From NCBI GenBank assembly GCA_036562635.1, contig DATCJU010000040.1:28833-92832 (forward strand): DNA of 64,000 nucleotides. The letters run 5' to 3'. Below the pieces are notes generated by a model, which saw only the letters and a list, made by a program, of their open reading frames with translations, was not told the DNA's origin and did not search any database. The position numbers and the translations under genes are program-made. The stretch is from DATCJU01 sp036562635 (GTDB taxonomy: Bacteria; Actinomycetota; Actinomycetes; Mycobacteriales; Pseudonocardiaceae). This document shows, one piece after another, positions 52,368 to 60,565 of this stretch; position 1 is the first letter of the stretch, and the number at the start of each line of letters is the position of its first letter.

Positions 52368-53900
52368 TCAGCGGCGCGCGCGCTTGGTCTTGCGCGGCGG
52401 CGGCAGCGCCCCCTCGGCGCGCAGCCGGGCCGCGTGCTCGGCCAGTGCCTCCACCAGTGCCGGCACCTGCGCCACCTCCGGCTGCACGTCCACCCGCAGC
52501 CCGAACTCGCGGGCGGTCTCCGCCGTGGCCGGGCCGATGCAGGCCACGATGGTCCGGGCGTGCGGCTTGCCGGCGATGCCGACCAGGTTCCGCACCGTCG
52601 AGGAGGAGGTGAAGCAGACCGCGTCGAACCCGCCGGTCTTGATCATCTCGCGGGTCTCGGCCGGCGGCGGGGCGGCCCGCACCGTGCGGTACGCGGTGAC
52701 GTCGTCGATCTCCCAGCCGCGCTCGCGCAGCCCCGCGGCCAGGGTCTCGGTGGCGATGTCGGCCCGCGGCAGCAGCACCCGGTCCACCGGGTCCAGGACG
52801 TCGTCGTACGGCGGGAAGTCGGCCAGCAGGCCCTCGCTGGTCTGCTCGCCGGAGGGCACCAGCTCCGGCTGGATGCCGAACGCGCGCACCCGGTCGGCGG
52901 TCGCCTCGCCGACGCAGGCGATCTTCACGCCGGAGAAGGCCCGGGCGTCCAGGCCGAACTCCTGGAACTTCTCCCACACGGCACGCACCGCGTTGGTGGA
53001 GGTGAAGACCACCCACTGGTAGCGCCCGTCGACCAGGCCCTTGACCGCCCGCTCCATCTGGGCCGGGCTGCGCGGCGGCTCGACGGAGATGGTCGGCACC
53101 TCCATCGGGATCGCGCCGTGCGCCCGCAGGCGCTCGCTCATCGCGCCCGCCTGCTCCTTGGTGCGCGGGACCAGCACCTTCCAGCCGTACAGGGCCCGCG
53201 ACTCCCACCACGACAGCTTCGCGCGGCCGGCCACCGCCTCGCCGATGGTGACCACCAGCGGTCCGCTCAGCTCACCGGCGTCGGCGGCCAGCGAGCCCAG
53301 GGTGGTGTCGATGGTCCGCTGGCTGCAGGTGGTGCCGTTGGTAGTCACCGCCACCGGGGTCTGCGGGGACAGCCCGTGCTCCGCCAGCGCCGAGGACGCC
53401 TCGGCCAGGTGGGTCGCGGTGGCGTGCAGCACGATCGTGCCGGGTGCGCCGGCCACCGCCTTCCAGTCCACGTCACCCCGCACGTCCACCACGGTGTGCA
53501 TGGTGCCCAGGGGCACCCCGGCGTAGGTGGGCACCGCGGTGGCCGCGGAGACACCGGGCACCACGTCGTAGGTCGCACCGCTCTTGGCGACCGCCTGGAC
53601 CTCCCGCACCACCGCGTCCGCGGTCAGCGGGTCACCGGCCACCAGGCGGACGACAGCACGACCGTTCTTGGCCTCGGTCACCAGGTCCCGGGCCACGTCG
53701 GCGGGTTCACCGACCGCCGGGCGCACCTCGGCGCCGTCCGCCGCCAGGGCCACCACCTCCGACGGCACGTCGGGGTCGGTGACCACGAGCGAGGCACGGG
53801 ACAACAGCTCCTGCGCACGAACGGTCAGCAGCCCGGCGTCGCCGGGGCCGGACCCCACGAAGGCGACACGTCCGGGGGTCTTGCGCGCACGGGTGGTCAT
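52368..53900 (-). CDS. hemD: Uroporphyrinogen-III synthase fused to SUMT-like domain
   Basis: 510 residues. The first 245 form a SUMT/CobA-like methyltransferase fold (VAFVGSGPGDAGLLTVRAQE, VVPGVSAATAVPTYAGVPL). The rest is uroporphyrinogen-III synthase (VLVPRTKEQAGAMSERLRA, VFTSTNAVRAVWEKF, VCFTSSSTVRNLVGI). The methyltransferase GDPFVFGRGGEE motif is degenerate here (RLVAGDPLTADAVVREVQ), so methylation may be lost. The ATG at 53898-53900 follows GGGGAG. In other actinobacteria the same fusion stands beside hemC. Confidence 0.9.
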   Translation of the reverse strand: MTTRARKTPGRVAFVGSGPGDAGLLTVRAQELLSRASLVVTDPDVPSEVVALAADGAEVRPAVGEPADVARDLVTEAKNGRAVVRLVAGDPLTADAVVREVQAVAKSGATYDVVPGVSAATAVPTYAGVPLGTMHTVVDVRGDVDWKAVAGAPGTIVLHATATHLAEASSALAEHGLSPQTPVAVTTNGTTCSQRTIDTTLGSLAADAGELSGPLVVTIGEAVAGRAKLSWWESRALYGWKVLVPRTKEQAGAMSERLRAHGAIPMEVPTISVEPPRSPAQMERAVKGLVDGRYQWVVFTSTNAVRAVWEKFQEFGLDARAFSGVKIACVGEATADRVRAFGIQPELVPSGEQTSEGLLADFPPYDDVLDPVDRVLLPRADIATETLAAGLRERGWEIDDVTAYRTVRAAPPPAETREMIKTGGFDAVCFTSSSTVRNLVGIAGKPHARTIVACIGPATAETAREFGLRVDVQPEVAQVPALVEALAEHAARLRAEGALPPPRKTKRARR

Positions 53901-53918
53901 CAGGCACTCCCCATCCAA

Positions 53919-54875
53919 CTACTCCCCGGGGCGGCCCGGCACGGCAGCCCCGAGGTCGAGCAGTTCCGCGGCCAGCGCGCGGCCCAGCTCCTCTGCTGAG
54001 GTCGTCTCACCAGTGGCGGAGGCGCGGATCAGTTCGCTGCTCTCCCCGGTCACGACAGCCGCGACCCCACGCAGCGACAACCGCTCCACGACGCGGTACC
54101 CACCAGCACCGTCCTCGACGAGGTCCTCCACCACCTCGGCCAGTGCGCCCACGGGGGCGCTGCAGCCGGCCTCGAGCGCAGCGAGCAGCGCGCGCTCGGC
54201 CGTCACCGCGGCGCGGCTGGCCGGGTCGTCCAGGGTGGATCGGATGAGGTGCTCGACGGTCACGTCGTCGACGCGGCACTCCACGGCGAGCGCTCCCTGC
54301 GCCGGGGCGGGGAGCATCTGCAGCGGGTCCAGCACCTCGGTGATGGCGTCGAGCCGACCCAGGCGGGCCAGCCCGGCGCGGGCGAGCACGACGGCGTCCA
54401 GCTCACCCTCGGCGACCTTGCGCAACCGGGTGTCCACGTTCCCCCGCAGCGGAACCACCTGCAGTCCCAGGCCAAGGGCCTCCAGCTGGGCGGCCCGGCG
54501 TGGGGAACCGGTACCCACCTTCGACCCCGCGGGAAGCTCCCCCAGGGTCAGTCCGTCCCGTGCGACCAGCACGTCCCGCGGGTCCTCCCGGGGCGGCACG
54601 GCGGCCAGCACGAGCCGGGGGTCGGGTGTGGTCGGCAAGTCCTTGTAGGAGTGGACGGCGACGTCCACCTCACCGGCGGCGAGCGCGTCGCGCAGCGCGG
54701 AGGTGAACACCCCGATCCCGATCTCGGTGATCGGCGCCGACGAGCGGTCACCGGGGGTGCTGATGGGAACCAGCTCCACCTCGGCGCCGGCGCGGCGCAG
54801 GGCGTCGGCCACCGTGCCGGTCTGCGCCATGGCCAGGGCGCTGCCCCTCGTGCCGATCCGCAGAGTGCGCGTCAC
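53919..54875 (-). CDS. hemC: Hydroxymethylbilane synthase
   Basis: 318 residues; polymerises four porphobilinogens. It has RIGTRGSALAMAQTGTVADA, RGNVDTRLRKVAEGELDAV and EAGCSAPVGA, whose Cys holds the dipyrromethane cofactor. The GTG at 54873-54875 overlaps the hemA stop (GTGA). Confidence 0.95.
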   Translation of the reverse strand: MTRTLRIGTRGSALAMAQTGTVADALRRAGAEVELVPISTPGDRSSAPITEIGIGVFTSALRDALAAGEVDVAVHSYKDLPTTPDPRLVLAAVPPREDPRDVLVARDGLTLGELPAGSKVGTGSPRRAAQLEALGLGLQVVPLRGNVDTRLRKVAEGELDAVVLARAGLARLGRLDAITEVLDPLQMLPAPAQGALAVECRVDDVTVEHLIRSTLDDPASRAAVTAERALLAALEAGCSAPVGALAEVVEDLVEDGAGGYRVVERLSLRGVAAVVTGESSELIRASATGETTSAEELGRALAAELLDLGAAVPGRPGE

Positions 54876-56206
54876 CGCTGGTCACCGTCCTGTTCCACGT
54901 CAACGGTACGCGGTGTCCCGATGGCGTTCGCCGCGCCCGGATCCAGTCCGAAGAGTTCCCGAAGAGCGTCCGCGTAGCTGGTTCCGCCCGGGGTGGAGGC
55001 GAGCTGCTTGACCCGGACCGTCGGGGTGTGCAGCAGCTTGTCCACCACCCGCCGGACCGTCCGCTCCAGCTCGGCGCGCACCCCCGCGTCCAGGTCGGGC
55101 AGCCGGGAGTCCAGCCGCAGCAGCTCGGCGTCCACCACCTCGGCGGCACGGCGGCGCAGCGCGGTCACCGTGGGGGTGACCACGGCCGAGCGCTGGGCGG
55201 CCAGGTAGGCGTTCAGCTCCTCGGCGACCAGCTCGCGCGCCCGCCGGGTGTCGGCGCCGGCGTCCGCGTCACGCAGCCGGCGCTGCAGGGTCTCCAGGTC
55301 GACGACGGTGACGCCGGGCAGTTCGGCCACCTCCGGGGCCACGTCCCGCGGCAGGGCCAGGTCGCACACCACCAGGGGGCGGCCCGCCTCGGCGCGGGCG
55401 CGCCGCACCGTGTCCGCGTCCAGCACGACCTCGGCGGAGCCGGTGCAGGACACCACCAGGTCGGCGGCGGCCAGTTCGTCCGCCAGCGCGCCCAGGCCCA
55501 CCGCGCGGGCCGGGGTGCCCTCCGCGGCGGTCGCCTCGGCCAGGCGCCGGGCGTTGGCCGGGGTGCGGTTGGCCACCACGATCTCGCCGATACCGGCGCG
55601 CCGCAGGTGGGCGGCGGCCAGGCCGCCCATGGACCCAGCGCCCACCAGCAGGGCCCGCCGCCCGGCCAGGCCGCCCAGCACGGTGGTGGCGTCGCCGAGC
55701 GCCTCGGAGACCACCGACGCCCCGGCGTGGTCGATGTCGGTCTCGTTGTGCACGCGCTTGCCGACCCGCAGGGTTTGCTGGAACAGCTCGTGCAGGGTAC
55801 GGCCGGTGGTGCCGGCCTCGCGGGCGGTGGTGTAGGCGGCGCGGATCTGGCCGAGGATCTGTGCCTCCCCGACCACCATGGAGTCGAGTCCGGCGGCCAC
55901 GGAGAAGGCGTGCTCGGCCGCCGCGGCGGCGTAGTGCACGTACAGGTACGGGGTCAGTTCGGACACGTCGGTGCCGGCGTGCCGGGCCAGCACTCCCGTG
56001 ATGTCCGCCAGGGCGCCGTGGAAGGTCTCCACCGCGCCGTACACCTCGATCCGGTTGCAGGTCGACAGCAGCACGACCTCGTCGACGCCGGGGCACTCCA
56101 GCAGCTCGTCGAGGAGCTTGCGGGTCTCCGCCGCGGGGACCGCGGCACGTTCCAGCACCCGCACCGGAGCGGTGCGATGGGACAGGCCGACCACCATCAG
56201 GCTCAC
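54872..56206 (-). CDS. hemA: Glutamyl-tRNA reductase
   Basis: 444 residues; first step of the C5 pathway, reducing glutamyl-tRNA to glutamate semialdehyde with NADPH. The catalytic Cys is in LLSTCNRIEVYG; LDSMVVGEAQILGQI and GAGSMGGLAAAHLRRAG follow. The C-terminal dimer helix is present. The GTG at 56204-56206 overlaps the rex stop (GTGA), so it is coupled to rex and should fall under Rex control. Confidence 0.95.
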   Translation of the reverse strand: MSLMVVGLSHRTAPVRVLERAAVPAAETRKLLDELLECPGVDEVVLLSTCNRIEVYGAVETFHGALADITGVLARHAGTDVSELTPYLYVHYAAAAAEHAFSVAAGLDSMVVGEAQILGQIRAAYTTAREAGTTGRTLHELFQQTLRVGKRVHNETDIDHAGASVVSEALGDATTVLGGLAGRRALLVGAGSMGGLAAAHLRRAGIGEIVVANRTPANARRLAEATAAEGTPARAVGLGALADELAAADLVVSCTGSAEVVLDADTVRRARAEAGRPLVVCDLALPRDVAPEVAELPGVTVVDLETLQRRLRDADAGADTRRARELVAEELNAYLAAQRSAVVTPTVTALRRRAAEVVDAELLRLDSRLPDLDAGVRAELERTVRRVVDKLLHTPTVRVKQLASTPGGTSYADALRELFGLDPGAANAIGTPRTVDVEQDGDQR

Positions 56207-57177
56207 GGACGCATCACCACCCCATCCACGTCGGTCAGCTCCGGATCCTCCGCGGCGGCATCGGAACCGCCTTGAGCCTCGGTATCGGCACGCCGCGCGA
56301 CATGGAAGGACAGGATCTGCATCTCAACCGCCAGGTCGACCTTGCGCACCTCGACGTTGTCCGGGACCTGGAGCACGACGGGTGCGAAGTTCAGGATGCA
56401 CTGGACACCCGCTTGCACCAAACGGTCGCAGACCTCCTGGGCCGCGGAGGCGGGCGTGGCGATGACCCCTATGGACACCTCGCGCTCGGCGCAGACCCGA
56501 CCGATGTCGTCGATGTGGTCCACGGGGATGCCGCCGACCGGGACCCCGATCAGGTCGGGGTCGACGTCGAAGAGCGCGGTGACCGGAAAACCCCTGCTGG
56601 GGAAGCCGTTGTAGTTGGCCAGCGCGTGACCGAGGTTGCCGATGCCGACCACGGCGACGCTGTGCTTGCGGGTGAGGCCGAGGATGCGTTCGATCTGTCC
56701 GACGAGGACCTCGACGTCGTAGCCGACGCCACGGGTGCCGTAGGAACCGATGTAGGACAGGTCCTTGCGGAGTTTGGCGGAGTTCACACCGGCCGCGGTG
56801 GCCAGTTCCTCGCTGGAGATGGTGTTGACGCCCTGCTCGGCCAGGCCGGACAGCACCCTCAGGTACACCGCGAGTCGGGCGACGGCCGCCTCGGGGATGG
56901 ACCGGGCGCGTTCCCGCGCCGCCGGTTCGTCGTTCAGGGGCGGTTCGCTCTGCGCGGGGACCTGGCGCCCCAGTCGTTCCCCGGCCGACGTGGACCGGTT
57001 GTTGCGGCTCTCCCGGCTGCGGGTCCCCGTGGCGCGGGTGGTGCCGGTGGCCGTGCCCTGGCCGCCGTTCGCCGTGGCTCGGCCGGCTGTGTTCTGCTTC
57101 TGGGCCGGCTCGGGGACGGTCGGGGCAGCTGCGTCGTCGGGCACGCCCTGATCACCCTCGTCCCGCTCTGCCGTCAC
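56203..57177 (-). CDS. rex: Redox-sensing transcriptional repressor Rex with long N-terminal extension
   Basis: 324 residues. Residues 1-85 are low complexity (Thr, Gly, Arg, Asn rich) and absent from typical Rex (about 210-255 residues). The winged helix follows (SSEELATAAGVNSAKLRKDL, SYIGSYGTRGVGYDV), then the NADH-binding fold (VAVVGIGNLGHALANYN, ALFDVDPDLIG). Rex leaves DNA when NADH rises. The GTG at 57175-57177 has GAGGGAG six bases upstream, which supports the long form. It heads rex-hemACDB and has its own operator at 57301-57318. Confidence 0.95.
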   Translation of the reverse strand: MTAERDEGDQGVPDDAAAPTVPEPAQKQNTAGRATANGGQGTATGTTRATGTRSRESRNNRSTSAGERLGRQVPAQSEPPLNDEPAARERARSIPEAAVARLAVYLRVLSGLAEQGVNTISSEELATAAGVNSAKLRKDLSYIGSYGTRGVGYDVEVLVGQIERILGLTRKHSVAVVGIGNLGHALANYNGFPSRGFPVTALFDVDPDLIGVPVGGIPVDHIDDIGRVCAEREVSIGVIATPASAAQEVCDRLVQAGVQCILNFAPVVLQVPDNVEVRKVDLAVEMQILSFHVARRADTEAQGGSDAAAEDPELTDVDGVVMRP

Positions 57178-57300
57178 GTTGTACTCCCTCGCCCGTCACG
57201 CGCGCCCTCCCGCCACAAGGGGTGACGGAGTGCGGGCCGAACGGCTTCCGGGTGTTTTCCGCCGAACCCCTTGACGGCGCGACGAGGACACGGTAGCCGC

Positions 57301-57318
57301 TTGTGAACGCAGGCACAA
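57301..57318. promoter_or_regulatory. Rex-type operator upstream of rex
   Basis: TTGTGAACGCAGGCACAA has TTGTG-N8-CACAA and matches the Rex operator TTGTGAANNNNTTCACAA at 12 of 14 fixed positions. It lies 124 bp ahead of the rex GTG, implying autoregulation as in Streptomyces. The rest of the 301-base gap 57178-57478 shows no gene. Confidence 0.65.
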
Positions 57319-57478
57319 AGTTGTGGCGCCGGGGCATGAGAAGTCTTACACGAAGAGCACCCCGGCCCTGCGGAAACGTCCCTGTGACGAGGGCTTCGTG
57401 CGCCGGCGGCCGGAGCGGCTCCGGAGGGTCCGGCGGGTGTCGGTCACGCGGTGTGACGGGATCGGCGGGCCGGCGGGG

Positions 57479-57718
57479 TCAGCGGGTCAGCGCGCGGCGG
57501 AAGCGTTCCTCCTCGACCTTCCAGTAGCCGTGCTCGGCCCCGTCGATGAGGATCACCGGGACCCGGTCGCCGTACTCGGCGCGCAGCTCGGGGTCGCTGT
57601 CCACGTCCACCGCGGTCCACGGCACGCCCAGCTCCCCGCAGATGCGGCGCACGTCGGCCTCGGCGGTGTCGCAGGCCGGGCAGTTCTGGCGGACCATCAG
57701 GGTCACCTGGTGCGACAC
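57479..57718 (-). CDS. Glutaredoxin-like protein
   Basis: 79 residues, thioredoxin fold: VTLMVRQNCPACDTAEADVR with a CPAC active site, then VDVDSDPELRAEYGDRVPVI. The cis-proline is present in RVPVI. The GTG at 57716-57718 has GAGGAG six bases upstream. Same place as Rv0508 beside hemA in M. tuberculosis. Confidence 0.88.
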   Translation of the reverse strand: MSHQVTLMVRQNCPACDTAEADVRRICGELGVPWTAVDVDSDPELRAEYGDRVPVILIDGAEHGYWKVEEERFRRALTR

Positions 57719-57863
57719 GGCGGACTCCTCGCTGCGGCGGATCGGCTGCGGGCGAGCACCCAGGGTAGGTGGTGCGTCCGCCGGCCCGGACGACCCCCAC
57801 CGGTTCCCGTGTCCGACCACACCGGCACCGGGCGGTCCGGCCCGACGTCCCGGGCGGTGGGTG

Positions 57864-59399
57864 TCAGCGCAGGGCGCGGCGGCGCACCTTGCCGGTCGGG
57901 GAGTGTGGCAGGGCGTCCACGAACTCCACGGTCACCGGCACCTTGAACCGGGCCAGTCGCTCGGCGCAGTGCCGTCGCACCTCCTCGGCGGTGAGCCGGG
58001 CGCCCTCCCGGAGCACCAGCACGGCCTTCACCGCCTCCCCGGTCCGCGGGTCGGGCACCCCGACCGCCGCGGCCTCGGCCACCCCGGGCAGCGCGGACAG
58101 CACCTGCTCCACCTCGTGCGGGTAGACGTTGAACCCGCTGACCACGATCAGGTCGTTGAGCCGGTCCACCAGGTGCAGGTCGCCGTCGGTGTCGAAGTAG
58201 CCGACGTCGCCGGTGCGGAACCAGCCCTCCTCGTCCGGGCCGCCCCTGCCGTCCGGCCAGTAGCCGAGGAACAGGTTCGCGCCGCGGGCCGACACCAGGC
58301 CGGGTCCGATCTCGTCCTCGCCGATCTCGGCGCTCTCCGGGAGCGGTTCGCCGTCCACGTCGACCAGACGCACCTGGACCCCAGGCAGGGGCCGCCCCAC
58401 CGAGCCGGGTTTGGCCCGCCCGCCGGCCAGGGTGGTGGTGAGCACCGGGGCGCTCTCGGTCAGCCCGTACCCCTCGTACACGTCCAGCCCGGTGGCCTCG
58501 CGCATCCGGCGCAGCAGGTCGGGGGCCAGTGGCGCGGCCCCGGAGGTGAGCAGCCGCACCGAGGCGAAGCCGGTGCGCAGCCGCTCCTCGGGCAGGGCCA
58601 GCCACGCCGCGTACATGGTGGGGACGCCGACGACGGTGCTGACCCGGTGTCGTTCGACGACCGTCAGCGCGGCCTCCGGGTCGAAGCGTTCCAGCAGCAC
58701 CGCGGTGGCCCCGGCCGCGGCGACCTGGAGCAGGCCGGGCCCGAGTCCGTAGAGGTGGAACAGCGGCAGCGCGATCAGCACCCGGTCGGTGGCGGTCACC
58801 GGGGCGGGGCGCAGGGCGGCGCACTGTTCGACGTTGGCCAGCAGTGCGCGGTGCGGCAGCATCACGCCCCGCGGTGGGCCGGAGGTGCCCGAGGTGTAGG
58901 CGAGCACGGCCAGGTCCTCACCGCCGCCGCCGGCGGGGAACGGCTCGGCGGTCCCGGTGGTCCCGGCGGTGGGAGGGTCCAGCCGGGGCACGGCGGCGGC
59001 GTCCTCCGGCAGGTTGGGGGGTGTGGTCCCGTCGGTGACCAGCAGGGCGGCCGCGCTGTCGGTCAGCACGTGGGCCAGTTCGGGGCCCGGTGCGCCCGGG
59101 GCCACGGGGGTGGCGACGCAGCCGGCACGCAGTGCGCCGAACACGGTGACGCAGAACCGCCAGCCGGTGGGCAGTCGCACGACGACCCGGTCGCCGGGGG
59201 CGGCTCCGGCGGCCCGCAGCCGGTGGGCCTCGGCGTCCACGGCCGTGTCCAGGTCGCGCCAGGTGAGGGTGCGGTCCGCCGACACGTCGACGAGCGCCGG
59301 GCGGTCGGGGTCGCGTCGGGCCGCGGCCCGGACCAGGTCGGCGACGTTGCCCGCGGTGCGTGCCCCGTCGTCGCGTCCGGTGGGAGCTGCCTCGGCCAT
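57864..59399 (-). CDS. Acyl-CoA synthetase, AMP-binding family
   Basis: 511 residues. Motifs: AYTSGTSGPPRGVMLPH, YEGYGLTESAPV, GWFRTGDVGYFDTDGD and the C-terminal lysine in SPTGKVRRRALR. It activates a carboxylic acid, probably a fatty acid, to its CoA ester; the substrate cannot be read. The ATG at 59397-59399 follows GAGGAGGG. Divergent from the sigma-factor gene. Confidence 0.88.
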   Translation of the reverse strand: MAEAAPTGRDDGARTAGNVADLVRAAARRDPDRPALVDVSADRTLTWRDLDTAVDAEAHRLRAAGAAPGDRVVVRLPTGWRFCVTVFGALRAGCVATPVAPGAPGPELAHVLTDSAAALLVTDGTTPPNLPEDAAAVPRLDPPTAGTTGTAEPFPAGGGGEDLAVLAYTSGTSGPPRGVMLPHRALLANVEQCAALRPAPVTATDRVLIALPLFHLYGLGPGLLQVAAAGATAVLLERFDPEAALTVVERHRVSTVVGVPTMYAAWLALPEERLRTGFASVRLLTSGAAPLAPDLLRRMREATGLDVYEGYGLTESAPVLTTTLAGGRAKPGSVGRPLPGVQVRLVDVDGEPLPESAEIGEDEIGPGLVSARGANLFLGYWPDGRGGPDEEGWFRTGDVGYFDTDGDLHLVDRLNDLIVVSGFNVYPHEVEQVLSALPGVAEAAAVGVPDPRTGEAVKAVLVLREGARLTAEEVRRHCAERLARFKVPVTVEFVDALPHSPTGKVRRRALR

Positions 59400-59720
59400 G
59401 GGCCCTCCTCGGGTAGGGTCCTGCGCGGCGCTCCTGCCGGGTTCGGCTACGGTGTGCCACGCTCGGCAGGCCCGAAGTCTGTCACGATCCGCGGTGCTCC
59501 CGCAGGGTCGTCACCCTCGCCGGGGAATCGGTTCTCCCCCGGCCGCCTCTACCTACCGTGTAGTAGCAACCCGTATGCTCCCGGAACGACTTCGGGTGGC
59601 CTGGATCACCCACCACGGTCGAGCGAGGGAGTGGCAGATGCGCCAGCCGCGGAGCCGGTCCGGCACCCCCGTCCGCTCCGGTACGGTCGCCTGCCGCAAC
59701 CGGGGAGGTTCCGCAGACCG
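59400..59720. other. Divergent intergenic region between acyl-CoA synthetase and bldN-like gene
   Basis: About 320 bases without a supported gene. The segment 59548-59590 is relatively AT-rich and a likely promoter zone. GGAAC at 59583-59587 recalls an ECF -35 element, but no fitting -10 is clear. No strong inverted repeat found by eye. Confidence 0.4.
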
Positions 59721-60431
59721 ATGAGCATCTCCACCCGCGACCGCGTCAGTACGACGTTCTCCCGCCACAGCTCGTCCGTCACGAGCAGCAGGCTCACCGA
59801 GTCCCCCGACGAGGTGGAGGGGGCCGAGGACGAGGCCTGGTCGGGGGCGGGTGCAGCCCCCGCGGAGGACGAGGACGACGAGACCCGGAGTCGCGACCCC
59901 TGGACCCTGGTGCACGCCGCCCAGGCGGGTGATCCCGAGGCGTTCGGGCTGCTCTACGACCGGTACGTCGACATGGTCTTCCGGTACGTGCTGTTCCGGG
60001 TGGGCGACCGGGGCCTGGCCGAGGACCTGACCAGCGAGACGTTCCTGCGTGCGCTGCGCCGGATCCGGTCGGTCAGCTACCAGGGCCGCGACGTGGGCGC
60101 CTGGTTCGTCACCATCGCCCGCAACCTGGTGCTCGACCACGTCAAGTCGAGCCGCTACCGGCTGGAGGTGCCGACGGCCGAGCTGAACGACAGCCAGGTG
60201 CATCCCGGGCCGGAGCAGGAGGTGCTGCGCTCGGCGATGCACACCGAGCTGCTGCGGTGCGTGGGCGAGCTGAACAACGACCAACGCGAGTGCATCGTGT
60301 TGCGTTTCATGCAGGGGCTGTCCGTCGCGGAGACCGCACGGATCATGGGACGCAACGAGGGGGCGATCAAGGCACTGCAGCACCGGGCGGTACGTCGCCT
60401 GGCCCAGTTGCTGCCCGACAGCCTCCGCTGA
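59721..60431 (+). CDS. ECF sigma factor, BldN-like
   Basis: 236 residues. Residues 1-60 are an acidic, Ser-rich extension. Sigma region 2 follows (LLYDRYVDMVFRYVLFRVGD, LAEDLTSETFLRALRRI, VGAWFVTIARNLVLDHVKSS), then region 4 (ECIVLRFMQGLSVAETARI). BldN of Streptomyces also has an N-terminal extension that is cleaved and is paired with anti-sigma RsbN, as here; I infer orthology from that pairing. The ATG at 59721-59723 follows GGGGAGG by 12 bases, rather far. Confidence 0.85.
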   Translation: MSISTRDRVSTTFSRHSSSVTSSRLTESPDEVEGAEDEAWSGAGAAPAEDEDDETRSRDPWTLVHAAQAGDPEAFGLLYDRYVDMVFRYVLFRVGDRGLAEDLTSETFLRALRRIRSVSYQGRDVGAWFVTIARNLVLDHVKSSRYRLEVPTAELNDSQVHPGPEQEVLRSAMHTELLRCVGELNNDQRECIVLRFMQGLSVAETARIMGRNEGAIKALQHRAVRRLAQLLPDSLR

Positions 60432-60565
60432 CCCCCGCGCGGGGTCCGCGGAGTCGCCCGACGGTGTTGTGGCAGGACACCGGCGGTGCGGGTACGCACG
60501 GGCACGTAACCGGATGCGCTGCGTGTCGTTCTCCCCAACAGGATCGAGCATGGCGGTGCGAATCG

